Below, piece by piece: positions 41,989 to 51,657 of a stretch of 64,000 nt of DNA. Every line of letters begins with the position of its first letter. Position 1 is the first letter of the stretch. The stretch comes from JAWKZG01 sp041396125 (lineage in GTDB: Bacteria; Pseudomonadota; Gammaproteobacteria; Competibacterales; Competibacteraceae): contig JAWKZG010000015.1 of NCBI GenBank assembly GCA_041396125.1, positions 1 through 64,000 on the forward strand. Direction: 5' to 3'. The translations under genes and the position numbers were made by a program. The notes under the pieces are model-generated. The model was not told the origin of the DNA, made no database searches, and saw nothing but the letters and a program-made list of their open reading frames with translations.

Positions 41989-43044
41989 TTAAGGAATAAT
42001 GCGGTTCTGGCGTAAATCCTGTAATAACCGCAGGTACATTTTTTCAGAGTCATTGGCACCAATCCAGCCTGCGTTGCGGGCTTTGTTCATGTCTGACATC
42101 TGGTCGTATTCGCAACCTAGCACAAAATCAGCGAAGGTCCAGTTGGTTAACTGGGCCAAACTGTGAGCACGCAGCTGATAGCGCTGTCTGATTTCCTGCC
42201 AAAGTGGTTCTTTATCTGCCATAAATTGTGCCAGCGAGAGGGTCTGCACTTCGGCTGTCTCCATCTCAAAAAAGCGCGCGATTTTGGGCCAGAGATAGCG
42301 CCAGCGAACAAAATCACCATTGGTAAAGTTTAGCGCCTGATTGGCGCAGGCCGGGTTGGTGGCTGCCCAGACCATACCGCGAGCAAGATACGCAGCCTCG
42401 GTGAACTGGTAAACGCAGTCGAAGGCGCCAGGTTTGCCGGGAAAGCGTAACGGACGGTCCAGATATTTACAAATTGCAGCATATAAGGCGACAGCGGTGA
42501 GCTGATTCATGCTGCTGCCAGTGGTAAAACCACAGATACCGTGCGGTCTGAGCGCTGACCAGGTCCAGCTTTGTCCCTGCTGCTGCCGGGTCAGCCATTC
42601 CTGCTGATTGAAATAAAAATTGGGGGGCAGGTGACCGGGATCGTCCTCTTTAGCAGGCGTTTTATACGGGCCCAGGTGATTACCGTACCATTTGCTGCCC
42701 TGCATAATCTGGAAATGCTTGAGATCGGTTACTGTTTCCAGCATGACGCTCGCAAAATTGACAAACATCCGGGTGTTCAGCTCGGTTTCTTCGGCCAAAC
42801 CAGCGCGCGGTGCATACGCTGCATAAAAAATATGGGTGGCCTGACTGCACTCACCGAGTTTGTTCATGCAATCCAGGCGGAAGCCGAGGTCAACTGAAAT
42901 ATAGCGCCCTTTAGCAGCGAAATCAGGCCGCCGCCGTGACAGTCCGATGATTTCCCAATTGTCTAACTGTTCCAGATGACGCACAAGAGAGCGCCCAACC
43001 AGGCCAAGAGCGCCTACAACCAGCGCAGTATTTTTTTTTGTCAT
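41989..43044 (-). CDS. NAD(P)-dependent SDR of the PRISE (progesterone 5-beta-reductase-like) type
   Basis: A 351-aa extended SDR. The cofactor motif VVGALGLVGRSLVRHL and RRR after the second strand suggest NADPH. The internal run QIMQGSKWYGNHLGPYKTPAKE and FYFNQQEWL correspond to the PRISE pattern, where Lys and Tyr replace the usual YxxxK; these enzymes reduce enone double bonds. Plant and bacterial members act on steroids and small enones; the substrate here is unknown. The ATG is near a poly-T-flanked start at 43044. It is intact. Confidence 0.75.
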   Translation of the reverse strand: MTKKNTALVVGALGLVGRSLVRHLEQLDNWEIIGLSRRRPDFAAKGRYISVDLGFRLDCMNKLGECSQATHIFYAAYAPRAGLAEETELNTRMFVNFASVMLETVTDLKHFQIMQGSKWYGNHLGPYKTPAKEDDPGHLPPNFYFNQQEWLTRQQQGQSWTWSALRPHGICGFTTGSSMNQLTAVALYAAICKYLDRPLRFPGKPGAFDCVYQFTEAAYLARGMVWAATNPACANQALNFTNGDFVRWRYLWPKIARFFEMETAEVQTLSLAQFMADKEPLWQEIRQRYQLRAHSLAQLTNWTFADFVLGCEYDQMSDMNKARNAGWIGANDSEKMYLRLLQDLRQNRIIP

Positions 43045-43354
43045 AACCTGTCAGCTCAAAGGGGAGAAATACCGTTTTCGTTTTTCTTGAATCTGAAGAA
43101 TGGCGTCGACCGCATTGTTATAGTCGTTATAAATGTAAGCTGTTATCGTAATCAAAAAAATATTATGATAACCAGTATGTATCAATAATTTGTTGAAATT
43201 TGTGCCTGATAAAAAACAGTGTATACCGCTTGGTTCATTGTTTTCTGGCTGCAGAAGTTTGCCAGACTCGTCAGAGTTTGCGTTAGCGCTGAGGCCATGT
43301 AATCAAAATAATACGCTACTGTAACTATGCTGGGACACGCGGAGGTTTTAATTC
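43045..43354. other. Intergenic region with no recognised gene
   Basis: This 310-bp AT-rich gap separates the minus-strand PRISE-like gene from the plus-strand 43355 gene. It should hold both promoters. I see no RNA gene, repeat family or clear operator in it. Confidence 0.5.
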
Positions 43355-43702
43355 ATGCAACAGTATTTCGTACCCGCTTTTTTTATTGTTCTGGCCACAC
43401 TTTTTTTGCTGATGGTGTATTTGGTTCAGCGCAAGCAGACTCGGGTGGATGCTATCCGGAGTAAGTATTACAGTCGGCATCATATGATGCAGTCTGTGCA
43501 GCACCAGAATCAAACAAACCCGACCCAAAGTGGCTTTAGAGTCTTGTACGAGCGCCGTGCCGGTGCCGACCGGCGTGTCAGGCAGGAGCGGCGGCAAAAT
43601 CTGCGGATGGGCGCGGGGACGGAGCGGCGGCAAACGCCTGGCCGGCGCAAGGAAGATTTATTATGGGTCAAGGATACGGAGACCACGCCAACAACGGATT
43701 GA
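43355..43702 (+). CDS. Hypothetical membrane-anchored protein with Arg-rich tail
   Basis: Not recognised as a named family. The 115-aa protein starts with one membrane helix (YFVPAFFIVLATLFLLMVYLV). The cytoplasmic part has the repeated basic pattern ERRAGADRRVRQERR and TERRQTPGRRKEDLL, that is GxDRR/GRR repeats. Similar Arg-rich repeats occur in small proteins near motility or c-di-GMP genes, but nothing here confirms this. It stands alone and a terminator follows about 95 bp after its stop. Confidence 0.7.
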   Translation: MQQYFVPAFFIVLATLFLLMVYLVQRKQTRVDAIRSKYYSRHHMMQSVQHQNQTNPTQSGFRVLYERRAGADRRVRQERRQNLRMGAGTERRQTPGRRKEDLLWVKDTETTPTTD

Positions 43703-43797
43703 TGCGAACGGAACGTGCTGGCCTGGTATCCAGGCTATGCACGATTAAGCAGCGCCGCTATATACGGTAGGCGTTGTAGCCGGATTTATCGCACAAG

Positions 43798-43820
43798 GGG
43801 CAGCTTAGCTGCCCTTTTTT
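43798..43820 (+). terminator. Intrinsic terminator
   Basis: GGGCAGC (43798-43804), loop TTA, GCTGCCC (43808-43814), then TTTTTT. It ends the plus-strand transcript of the 43355 gene and precedes the EamA transporter gene. Confidence 0.88.
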
Positions 43821-43859
43821 AGGTTTCCTTTTTAGTCTGAGCATATTACCCCTAGCATC

Positions 43860-44737
43860 ATGTTATCGACTATTCCACGTTCTGCCCTGATCCTGTTGCT
43901 GTTATTAGCGGTGTTGTGGGGCGTGAACTGGCCCATCATGAAAATCGCTTTGAGCGAGGTCTCGCCCTGGATATTTCGTTCACTGGCCGGACTGGCAGGC
44001 GCTGCAGGGTTGTTTCTGGTCGCCCGTCTGAACGGTTACAGTCTCCGGGTGCCACGCTCGCAATGGTCCGGCCTGGTAGTTGCCGCCGTATTGAACATGT
44101 GCATCTGGAATATCCAGTGCTGTACGGTATCGATCTGATGAATTCAGGCCGGGCCGCTATCCTCGCCTATACCATGCCCTTATGGGCCAGTCTGATCAGC
44201 GTCTGGTTATTGGGTGAGCGCTTATCGATGCGTGCACTGCTGGCGCTGCTGTTCGGTTTGTTGGGTATGGCGCTGCTGTTCTGGTCTGGCGATCCGCAAC
44301 AGGAATCCATTCTGGGGCCTGTACTGGTGGTGTTAGCAGCATTAAGTTGGGGCGCTGGCACGGTTACCATTAAATATTACGCGTTCAGCCTACCGGTTAC
44401 TGTGCTGACAGCATGGCTGCATCTGCTGGGCGCAGTCCCCATTGTGATAGTCACTCTGATCTGGGATATCCGCAGTTTTGAAATGCCAGGACTGTGGCCG
44501 GCGCTCTGTGTTTTTTACAATATGACGGTGACAGCGGTATTTTGCTACTGGGCGTATTTCAAGGTAGTGACCCAGCTGCCGGTCGTCGTGTCTACCGTAG
44601 GCACCCTGATGGTACCCGTGCTGGGGGTGTTTTCCAATGCGTTGATTTTCCAGCAGGCGCCCCCGCTGGCGGACTATATTGCTTTACTGGCCGTAGGGTT
44701 GGCGGTGTTTCTGGTCATGACCCGCAAACCGGCCTGA
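43860..44737 (+). pseudogene. EamA/DMT-family transporter, one frameshift
   Basis: A ten-helix drug/metabolite-type transporter. The first 92 residues (LLLLLAVLWGVNWPIMKIALSE and on) end in a stop just after IWNIQ; the rest, from LYGIDLMNSGRAAILAY to the C-terminus VFLVMTRKP, reads in the next frame. One extra C near 44113 (giving N-I-P-V-L-Y-G) restores a single protein of about 292 aa. The two EamA repeats are visible around PWIFRSLAGLAG and PVLVVLAALSWGAGTV. A homopolymer error is the likeliest cause. Substrate unknown. Confidence 0.8.
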
Positions 44738-44953
44738 GTTAATCATTCTGTCTGAGCGGCACATTCAGGGGATGTTGTGAATTTATACCGCTTTGCTGAA
44801 CTTGGTTGTGTCGCTATCCAGGCTGGAATCTGATAGATAATATTTTTATAAGCTACTGTTTTTAAATTTAAAAATTATATTGCTGTAGATCATAGAAAAG
44901 CGCAATATAATGCTGCGGCCAAGTAAGGCCGTATTCTTATGAGGATATTGAAC

Positions 44954-45181
44954 GTGGCTGAACTTCACCTCCAGGCCGCGCCGTTTGTAGCCGGTACCTT
45001 GCCTGAAACAATGATCTCTTCCTCAGTTCCTCCGGGTTTAGCCCCGATTTTGGAACAAACCTCTATGCCACAGCACAGCAGGCTGGCTGACTGGGTTGAC
45101 AGTATTCTGTTCTACGGCATTCTGGGTATCGGCTTATTGATACCTGTACTGGCAGCGGTTATTAGCCCGCTGCTGCAATAA
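44954..45181 (+). CDS. Hypothetical small protein with one C-terminal membrane helix
   Basis: Not recognised. About 75 aa, with a polar N-terminal half and a C-terminal hydrophobic helix ILFYGILGIGLLIPVLAAVI. A GTG at 44954 preceded by GAGGA is my choice; an ATG at 44939 in the same frame gives 80 aa. It could be a tail-anchored protein. Upstream AT-rich sequence (44830-44900) may be its promoter. Coding status is moderate. Confidence 0.5.
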   Translation: MAELHLQAAPFVAGTLPETMISSSVPPGLAPILEQTSMPQHSRLADWVDSILFYGILGIGLLIPVLAAVISPLLQ

Positions 45182-45288
45182 ATCTCTGTCTGATACGATA
45201 CGCTTGGCAACGGATCGGTGCCTGACCGGCACTGATCCCGATAGTGATTTACAGCGGGTAAATAATAGGCAAATAAAAAACCGGTTGC

Positions 45289-46501
45289 TCAGTCCTGCGC
45301 CAGCACGACGGCCTGTTCTTCGGCCAGACGCTGAATTTCAGCCTCGCTATAACCGTATTCGCTGAGGATTTCCCGGCTGTGCTGACCGTACAGTGGGGCA
45401 CCAAACTGGACTTTGCCGGGCGTGTCCGAGAATTTTACCGGCAGCCCCAGAGTTTTGACCGGTCCCAGTGTTTTATGCTCGACCTCGACTACCATCTCTC
45501 GTGCCAGCACCTGCGGATCCTGCTGCATTTCCAGCATATTATTGACCGGCCCGGCGGGTACGCCGCACTCATCGAATAACTGCAGCCATTCGGCGGTCGT
45601 GCGTTGTTTGAAATACGCGGCCAGTGCGGCTTCCAGCTCCGGCAGATGCGCCATGCGGTCTTTGTTTTCCCGAAAGCGCGGGTCGGCAGCCAGCTCGGTG
45701 CTTCCAGGGCGTCCACCAGACGCAGCCAGTTGCTTGATTGCTGCCGCCAATCACCAGCCGGCCGTCGGCGGTATCAAAGGCTTGATAGGGTGCGCTCAGC
45801 GGGTGTGCCGAACCCATCGGGCCGGGTGCAACACCGGTCGCAAAAGCAATCGCGGATTGCCAGTACGTATGGGTGATGCCGGCTTCCAGCAGCGAGCTTT
45901 CCACCATCTGGCCCTGACCGGTTTTAAGCCGATGGGTATAGGCTGCCAAAATGCCCATCGCGGCCAGAATGCCGGCTGTGATATCGGTCAGTGGTGCGCC
46001 GCATTTGATGGTCGGGCGCTCCGGGCCTTCACCGGTGATGCTCATGATGCCGCTCATGGCCTGCGCCATTAAATCAAACCCGCGTTTATCGGCATACGGC
46101 CCGGTACGGCCAAAGCCTGACAGGGCGCAGTAAATCAGAGCGGGGTTATCCTGTCGCAAACTGGCGTAACCCAGCCCCAGCTTTTCCAGTACACCCGGCC
46201 GGTAATTCTCGACCAGCACATCAGCGCTTTGCAGCAGGCGCTTCAGCACCTCGCGTCCGCTCTCGGTTTTAAGATTTAGTGCCATGCCCCGCTTATTGCG
46301 ATTCATGACCATAAACGCGGCGGCTTCAGCTTTGTCTGCCGACCCAAGTGTGGGCGGAATGCTGCGCCGGGTGTCGTCGCCACCCGGAACTTTTTCGATT
46401 TTGATGACATCTGCACCCATGTCGGCGAGCATCAGTGTGCAGGTTGGCCCGGCCATGATATGGGTAAGATCGATAACTTTCAGTCCGGCAAGTGGTCCCA
46501 T
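45289..46501 (-). pseudogene. Family III (CaiB/BaiF-type) CoA-transferase, two small indels
   Basis: An acyl-CoA transferase moving CoA between carboxylic acids. The N-terminal 250 residues are clean: GLKVIDLTHIMAGPTCTLMLAD, the nucleophile Asp in APLTDITAGILAAMG and SLLEAGITHTYW. After GGSNQA two one-base losses (near 45743 and 45708) break the frame; the last 140 residues continue as ELAADPRFRENKDRMAH to the C-terminus. Repaired, length is about 404 aa, typical. It lies 15 bp downstream of the enoyl-CoA hydratase gene on the same strand, so the two probably act in one acyl-CoA pathway. Confidence 0.8.
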
Positions 46502-46516
46502 CGCGACTGTCCCCCT

Positions 46517-47299
46517 TTATTGTCCCGTAAACTCGGGCTTCTTCTTGGCCAGAAAAGCCTGATAGCCGATTTGAAAATCTTTCGTGTCAAAGCAATGGAA
46601 GCTCTCGTCGCGTTCCTCGGCACTGAGCGGAGCAGGGTTCAGCAGGCGGCGGGCGAATTTTTTATGCCAGCGGGCCACCAGGGGGGCACCTTCGGCTATC
46701 GTGCGCGCGCTATCCAGCACGTTCTGTGCGACCTGATCATCGGCTACCACCCGGTTCACCAGGCCAATGCGCAAGGCATGGGCACTGTCCAGCATGCGCC
46801 CCTCAAACAGGATTTCCAGCGTATTGGCATAGCCCACCAGCTGCATGAGTACTTCCATTTCCTCGTAAGCGACCACCAGGCCGAGTTTCTTCGGTGGAAT
46901 AGAGAAGCGGGATGATGAGCCGCAAATACGCATATCCGCACAAATAGCGAGTTCCAGACCGCCACCTACGCAAAGTCCGTGAATTTCGGCGATGACCGGG
47001 TGGCGACACTGCAGGATCGCGCCCAGCGCGGCATGGGTGCGTTTGCCGTAGGCGCGTGCCTGTTCGGCATTGCTGCGGGTCTGCTCGAATTCGCTGATGT
47101 CCGCGCCGGCACCGAACGCTTTGTCACCTGCGCCGGTGATAATCACGCAGCGAATGGTGTCATCGGCGGACAGGGTCTGAAAAATGTCGCTGACCTGATC
47201 CCACATACGGCTGTGCATCGCGTTCAGTTTGCCGGGATTGTCCAGTGTGACTTTGGCGATGCCGTGCTCCAGCCGATCAAGATGTACCGTGCCTGTCAT
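46517..47299 (-). CDS. Enoyl-CoA hydratase/isomerase family protein
   Basis: A 260-aa crotonase-fold enzyme. Seen: the N-terminal LDNPGKLNAMHSRMW, the oxyanion-hole segment KAFGAGADISEF, and IAEIHGLCVGGGLELAICADMRI. The first catalytic Glu of true hydratases is not at the usual place (ILFEGRMLDSAHAL follows instead), so hydratase activity is not certain. AGGAG precedes the ATG. It lies between dctM and the CoA-transferase gene, in the order dctQ-dctM-ech-caiB, which suggests uptake and CoA-dependent breakdown of a carboxylic acid. Confidence 0.88.
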   Translation of the reverse strand: MTGTVHLDRLEHGIAKVTLDNPGKLNAMHSRMWDQVSDIFQTLSADDTIRCVIITGAGDKAFGAGADISEFEQTRSNAEQARAYGKRTHAALGAILQCRHPVIAEIHGLCVGGGLELAICADMRICGSSSRFSIPPKKLGLVVAYEEMEVLMQLVGYANTLEILFEGRMLDSAHALRIGLVNRVVADDQVAQNVLDSARTIAEGAPLVARWHKKFARRLLNPAPLSAEERDESFHCFDTKDFQIGYQAFLAKKKPEFTGQ

Positions 47300-47319
47300 T
47301 ATTATTCTCCTGTTCGAAT

Positions 47320-48603
47320 CTAACGATAAAAATATTCAACCAACGCCAGCGGAACGGCGGGTACGTAAGTCACCAGCATCAACAGTGCGAACAGCACGCC
47401 AATAAAATAAACGTTTATTTTGCTGACTTCCCACACATTGGCATGCGCGATTGAGCATGAGGTAATTAATACGCTGGCGACCGGCGGTGTCTGTTGACCA
47501 ATAGCCAGATTCAGAGTCACGATCAGGCCGAAATGTACCGGGTCCAGCCCGATTGCGTTGGCGATCGGCATCACGATCGGCACCACCAGAATAATGGCTG
47601 CGGCGCCATGCAGGAAAAGCCCTAGTACCAGAAACAGGATATTCAGCAGCGCCAGGATCGCGTATTGGTTAGTGGTCCATTCGATGATGGTCTGAGCCAG
47701 AGCCTGCGGCATGCGTGATTCGGTCAGATACAATCCCAGCAGCGCCGAGGTGGCAACCAGCAGCATGACCACTGCAGTTTGCACGGCACCATCAATCAGG
47801 CCTTTCAGTAACAGATTCCAGTTTAGTTCGCGGTAGATCACGCCACCGATAAACAAGGACGCAACGACCGCCAGACCGGCACCTTCTGTCGCGGTGACAA
47901 TGCCACCGAATATGCCACCCAGAATGATCACAGGCAGCAAAAACGCCCAGGCCGCATCTTTGAACGTCGCCCATACCCGCTTGAGCTGAAAGGTTTCCTC
48001 TACCGGAAAGTTGTACTTTACGGCAAACCAGTACGACAAGCCCATCAGCCCGGCGGCACCCAGCAGGCCCGGCACGATACCCGCCACGAACAATTGCACC
48101 ACGGACGTATCTGCCATCACCGCGTACAGAATCATCGGAATGGACGGAGGGATAATGATTGCCAGTGACGCCGAGGATGATGTGACAGCCGCCGCAAATT
48201 CCTTGGAATAGCCGCGTTTTCGCATGGCCGGAATGAGCAGGGTGCCAAGCGCTGCCACATCGGCGACTGCCGAGCCGGAAATTTCGGCGAAAAACATCGA
48301 GGTACCCACATTCACCATCGCCAGACCGCCCCGCACAAAACCCAGCAGCGCCGAGGCAAAGGCAATCAGCCGGCGTGAGATGCCGGAGGTGTTCATGATC
48401 GCACCGGCCAGCACAAACAGAGGAATGGCGATCAGCGGGAATTTGGTTGCCCCTTCAAACAGGGTAATCGCCATTCCGATCAGGGCGTCGAAGCCATCCG
48501 CAATCGCAAACGCGCCGACCGCGACCAGGCCTAGTGAAATCGCAATCGGAATATTGATCAAAACCATGACCAGCAGCGCCAGCAGCATGACCAGCGCACT
48601 CAT
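47320..48603 (-). CDS. TRAP transporter large permease (DctM)
   Basis: A 427-aa membrane protein with about twelve helices, the ion-coupled channel subunit of a TRAP transporter. Seen: IPIAISLGLVAVGAFAIADGF, FPLIAIPLFVLAGAIMNTSGISRRL, SGSAVADVAALG, FLHGAAAIILVVPIVMP, and VTLNLAIGQQTPPVASVLI, all usual DctM segments. It overlaps dctQ by 4 bp. The cognate binding protein dctP lies 9 kb away on the same strand beyond the aco genes. Confidence 0.93.
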   Translation of the reverse strand: MSALVMLLALLVMVLINIPIAISLGLVAVGAFAIADGFDALIGMAITLFEGATKFPLIAIPLFVLAGAIMNTSGISRRLIAFASALLGFVRGGLAMVNVGTSMFFAEISGSAVADVAALGTLLIPAMRKRGYSKEFAAAVTSSSASLAIIIPPSIPMILYAVMADTSVVQLFVAGIVPGLLGAAGLMGLSYWFAVKYNFPVEETFQLKRVWATFKDAAWAFLLPVIILGGIFGGIVTATEGAGLAVVASLFIGGVIYRELNWNLLLKGLIDGAVQTAVVMLLVATSALLGLYLTESRMPQALAQTIIEWTTNQYAILALLNILFLVLGLFLHGAAAIILVVPIVMPIANAIGLDPVHFGLIVTLNLAIGQQTPPVASVLITSCSIAHANVWEVSKINVYFIGVLFALLMLVTYVPAVPLALVEYFYR

Positions 48604-49184
48604 CGATGAGCCTCCTGCTGCACCGGCGGATTTGATGATGAATCCAATTGCTCGCGCAATTCAGGGGCCAGTTGGTCGCGCAACTCGGGATCATAATCCG
48701 TCTCGCCGCGCCAGGCCTCGCGCAATTGCTCCGGTAAGGTAATGGCTTCGGCGATCATGAACAGCACCGCACCGATAGGGATAACCGACTGGGTGAATGA
48801 AATCGACACCCAGGGCAGACTGGTCAGGGTGTCGCCTTGCAGTATCACGATGACTTGCCAGCCGAACCAGGCCAGCAAACCGAAAAAGGTGAAGACCAAG
48901 GCTTCGGAGATCAGCAGTAAAGGCACCCGCAGCAGAGGAGGCAGGCTGGAGACCAGATTGGGGAAACCCAGATGAGCCCGTCTGAGTGCGGCCAGGGCGG
49001 CACCGTAATAGGTTAGCCAGGCCAGCATGATAGCAGCGACCTCGTCGTACCAGCTGAGCGATGAACCCATATAACGGAACCCCACTGCCAGTACAACCAC
49101 AACGGCTAATCCGACCATTAACAGGACACAGATAGTTTCCAGCAGACGCTGAAACAGCATCCGTACAGCATGTAGAGCTGACAT
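48600..49184 (-). CDS. TRAP transporter small permease (DctQ)
   Basis: A protein of about 194 aa with four membrane helices (ICVLLMVGLAVVVVLAVGFRYMG, AAIMLAWLTYYGAALAALRR, EALVFTFFGLLAWFGWQVIVI, and QSVIPIGAVLFMIAEAI) and an acidic C-terminal tail. The start is uncertain; M at 49184 is chosen, with GAGGAG 12 nt upstream, while 49205 or 49265 are possible. It is the first gene of the dctQ-dctM-ech-caiB set and is divergent from acoR. Confidence 0.88.
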   Translation of the reverse strand: MSALHAVRMLFQRLLETICVLLMVGLAVVVVLAVGFRYMGSSLSWYDEVAAIMLAWLTYYGAALAALRRAHLGFPNLVSSLPPLLRVPLLLISEALVFTFFGLLAWFGWQVIVILQGDTLTSLPWVSISFTQSVIPIGAVLFMIAEAITLPEQLREAWRGETDYDPELRDQLAPELREQLDSSSNPPVQQEAHR

Positions 49185-49398
49185 AGCGGCGGGGCTGCTC
49201 CTCATTGTTGGTGGCTCGATGGTTTTGATCGTTTTATTGGTATTGTTCTGCCTGATTTCTAGCATGGACCCGATGGCGGGTCAAATCCGATTCAGCGCGG
49301 TTCGCAAGGATCATTCCGTAGCCATGTGCCAAACTGCTATAGTTAAAGATAAGAAGGCACAACTATAAGTCAAGCCGGTAGTACCCAGGAGTTTGGAG

Positions 49399-51393
49399 AT
49401 GCATAAAACCGAGCAGATGCAGCACATCGACAGCGTTTTGGCGCAGATCGCTGATGATCGCGCCTTACCTGCGACTAGCGCAAAAGATGACCTGATTACC
49501 CAGTCCTGGGCCCGCTGTGTGCATCAGTATCGGCTTGACCCCACCCGTCCCCGCGAAGCCCGTGTTCTGACTGCCGGTGAAGTGCGCGAGCGGCAGGAAG
49601 TGGTGGAAAAATTTTTGCAGGTTGCCCGCTTTGGCATTGAACAGCTGTATCGGCATGTTGCCGGTATGGGGTATGTATTGTTACTGACCGACAGCCAGGG
49701 CGTTACGGTTGATCACATCGGTTCTCACAGCCAGGCAAAAGACCTGCGCAAAGCAGGGTTATGTCTGGGCTCCGACTGGAATGAAGCCTATGCCGGCACC
49801 TGCGGTGTAGGCACCGCGATTGCTGAAGGTCGGGCTTTTACCTGTCATCAGACCGATCACTTCGATGCGACCCATATTCAGCTGACCTGCACGACCTCGC
49901 CGCTGTTTGATCCGTATGGCAAATTGCTGGGAGTGCTGGATATTTCCGCGCTGCATTCGCCGGAACCCAAATCCAGTCAGTATATGGCGCTGGAACTGGT
50001 CAAAATTTATGCGCAACGCATTGAAAACGCCAATTTTCTGGATTGTTTCCGACACCAGTGGATTCTCCGTCTCAGCCAGGCACCGGAATTTGTCGATGTC
50101 GATCCGCAATACCTCCTGGCGGTCGATCATGCGGGTGCGATAATTGGTTTCAATCGAAGCATGCAATTGCTGCTGGAACAGATTTCACCATCGCTCAAGC
50201 AGCCCTGTAAATTGCAGGACGCCAGCCACTGGATCGGCCGTAAAATCGAGGATTTTTTCCAGTGCCAGGTGGACGATTTGCCCCGGCTGATGAACGTCGA
50301 CAATAGAAGCCAGCGGGCGCTGTTAACCCAGCATACCCGGCAATTATTGTTTGCTTCAGTGATCGCCCCGAAGCCCCACCGCCAGCCCGTCAGTGGTTGT
50401 CAGCGCGGAGCTGGAGCAAACCCCTCGACGCCAACCTGCTTGGCCGGACTAAGTGGAGGGGACAGCCAAATGCAACGCCATATCGAGCGGGCCGGACGCT
50501 TGATTGATGCGCGTATCAATATTCTGCTGACGGGCGAAACAGGCACCGGTAAGGAATATTTCGCCCAAGCACTGCACAAAGCCAGTTTGCGTGCCAAAAA
50601 GCCGTTTGTTGCAGTCAATTGCGCTGCACTGCCGGAGTCCTTGATTGAAAGTGAATTGTTCGGTTACGAAGCCGGGGCGTTCACTGGTGCGCTCAATAAA
50701 GGCAAAACCGGGCTGATCCTGACGGCTGACGGTGGCACGCTATTTCTGGATGAAATCGGCGATATGCCACTGGCTTTGCAGGCGCGCCTGTTACGGGTGC
50801 TGGCGCAGCGGGAAGTCCTGCCGATTGGTGCCAGCCGGCCGCAGCCGGTCGACCTCTATATTATTTCCGCCACCCATCGCGATCTTGGCACGATGATCGC
50901 CCAAGGCGAGTTCCGCGAAGATTTATATTACCGGTTGAACGGATTCATGCTGACCTTGCCGTCTTTGCGTCAGCGCCAGGACAAGCATTTCCTGATCGAT
51001 AAAATTCTGCGCGAAGAAAGTCCGGACCGGCTGTTGTCTATCAGCCCTGAACTCAGACAACGGCTGAGCGCCTATCACTGGCCGGGTAATATCCGTGAAT
51101 TACGCAATGTGCTGCGCTTTGCGGCTGCGGTCTGTAATAGCGATGTGCTCGGGGTGGCGGATTTGCCGGATCATCTGCAGGCCTCTTGTCCGGGACTCGG
51201 CGACAGCTTTGTGCCTGTAGACAACACAATACCTGCAACGGGTGATCAGACCTCCAGCGGGCAGCAGTTGCAGGTGTTATTGCAGGATCAGCAGTGGAAT
51301 GTCAGTGCCGTGGCTCGGGAACTCGGCGTATCCCGTGTCACGGTTTACCGGCAGATGGCTAAATATGGCATTGTGTCTCCCAATAAACGCTGA
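49399..51393 (+). CDS. acoR: Sigma-54-dependent transcription activator, AcoR type
   Basis: A 664-aa enhancer-binding protein for acetoin-type operons. The N-terminal GAF-like sensor has LCLGSDWNEAYAGTCGVGTAIAE and a conserved TCTTSPLFDPYGKLLGVLDIS; then the AAA+ domain with Walker A GETGTGKEYFAQ, the sigma-54 contact loop GAFTGA in YEAGAFTGALNKG, Walker B GGTLFLDEIGDM; the C-terminal Fis-type helix-turn-helix is VARELGVSRVTVYRQM. The ATG at 49399 has AGGAG upstream. It precedes acoXABC, and two palindromic sites plus a sigma-54 promoter lie just downstream of it. Confidence 0.93.
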   Translation: MHKTEQMQHIDSVLAQIADDRALPATSAKDDLITQSWARCVHQYRLDPTRPREARVLTAGEVRERQEVVEKFLQVARFGIEQLYRHVAGMGYVLLLTDSQGVTVDHIGSHSQAKDLRKAGLCLGSDWNEAYAGTCGVGTAIAEGRAFTCHQTDHFDATHIQLTCTTSPLFDPYGKLLGVLDISALHSPEPKSSQYMALELVKIYAQRIENANFLDCFRHQWILRLSQAPEFVDVDPQYLLAVDHAGAIIGFNRSMQLLLEQISPSLKQPCKLQDASHWIGRKIEDFFQCQVDDLPRLMNVDNRSQRALLTQHTRQLLFASVIAPKPHRQPVSGCQRGAGANPSTPTCLAGLSGGDSQMQRHIERAGRLIDARINILLTGETGTGKEYFAQALHKASLRAKKPFVAVNCAALPESLIESELFGYEAGAFTGALNKGKTGLILTADGGTLFLDEIGDMPLALQARLLRVLAQREVLPIGASRPQPVDLYIISATHRDLGTMIAQGEFREDLYYRLNGFMLTLPSLRQRQDKHFLIDKILREESPDRLLSISPELRQRLSAYHWPGNIRELRNVLRFAAAVCNSDVLGVADLPDHLQASCPGLGDSFVPVDNTIPATGDQTSSGQQLQVLLQDQQWNVSAVARELGVSRVTVYRQMAKYGIVSPNKR

Positions 51394-51437
51394 TGGGGCG
51401 ACAGCGCCGGCTGCTGCCGGATAAGCGAGATAACCGG

Positions 51438-51478
51438 GGTAACAGGTGTTAACCTGAAAGGCTGTAACAACTGTTACA
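51438..51478 (+). promoter_or_regulatory. Two palindromic activator sites upstream of acoX (AcoR-type)
   Basis: TGTAACAACTGTTACA (51463-51478) is a perfect 7-bp inverted repeat around AC; GGTAACAGGTGTTAACC (51438-51454) is a near copy. They are about 25 bp apart and 110-150 bp upstream of the sigma-54 promoter, as expected for enhancer sites. Assignment to AcoR is inferred from position. Confidence 0.75.
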
Positions 51479-51587
51479 TGTTTATAGGTTCGCAGTCCTT
51501 GCACACCGCCTGGAGCGTGTGTTGTGATTTTTTTATTAACAATAAAAACAAAAAGATAGACCGCAGTATATACGTGCTTTCACACAT

Positions 51588-51603
51588 TGGCCTGAGGTTT
51601 GCA
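51588..51603 (+). promoter_or_regulatory. Sigma-54 promoter of acoXABC
   Basis: TGGCCTGAGGTTTGCA has GG and GC separated by 10 bp, a -24/-12 match. It lies 54 bp before acoX. AT-rich DNA between it and the palindromes (51527-51560) could bind IHF. Confidence 0.8.
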
Positions 51604-51657
51604 ATTCAGGCTGATGTTTGCAATTACAGTTAGTGAACACAACAGTGCGGCAATGTC

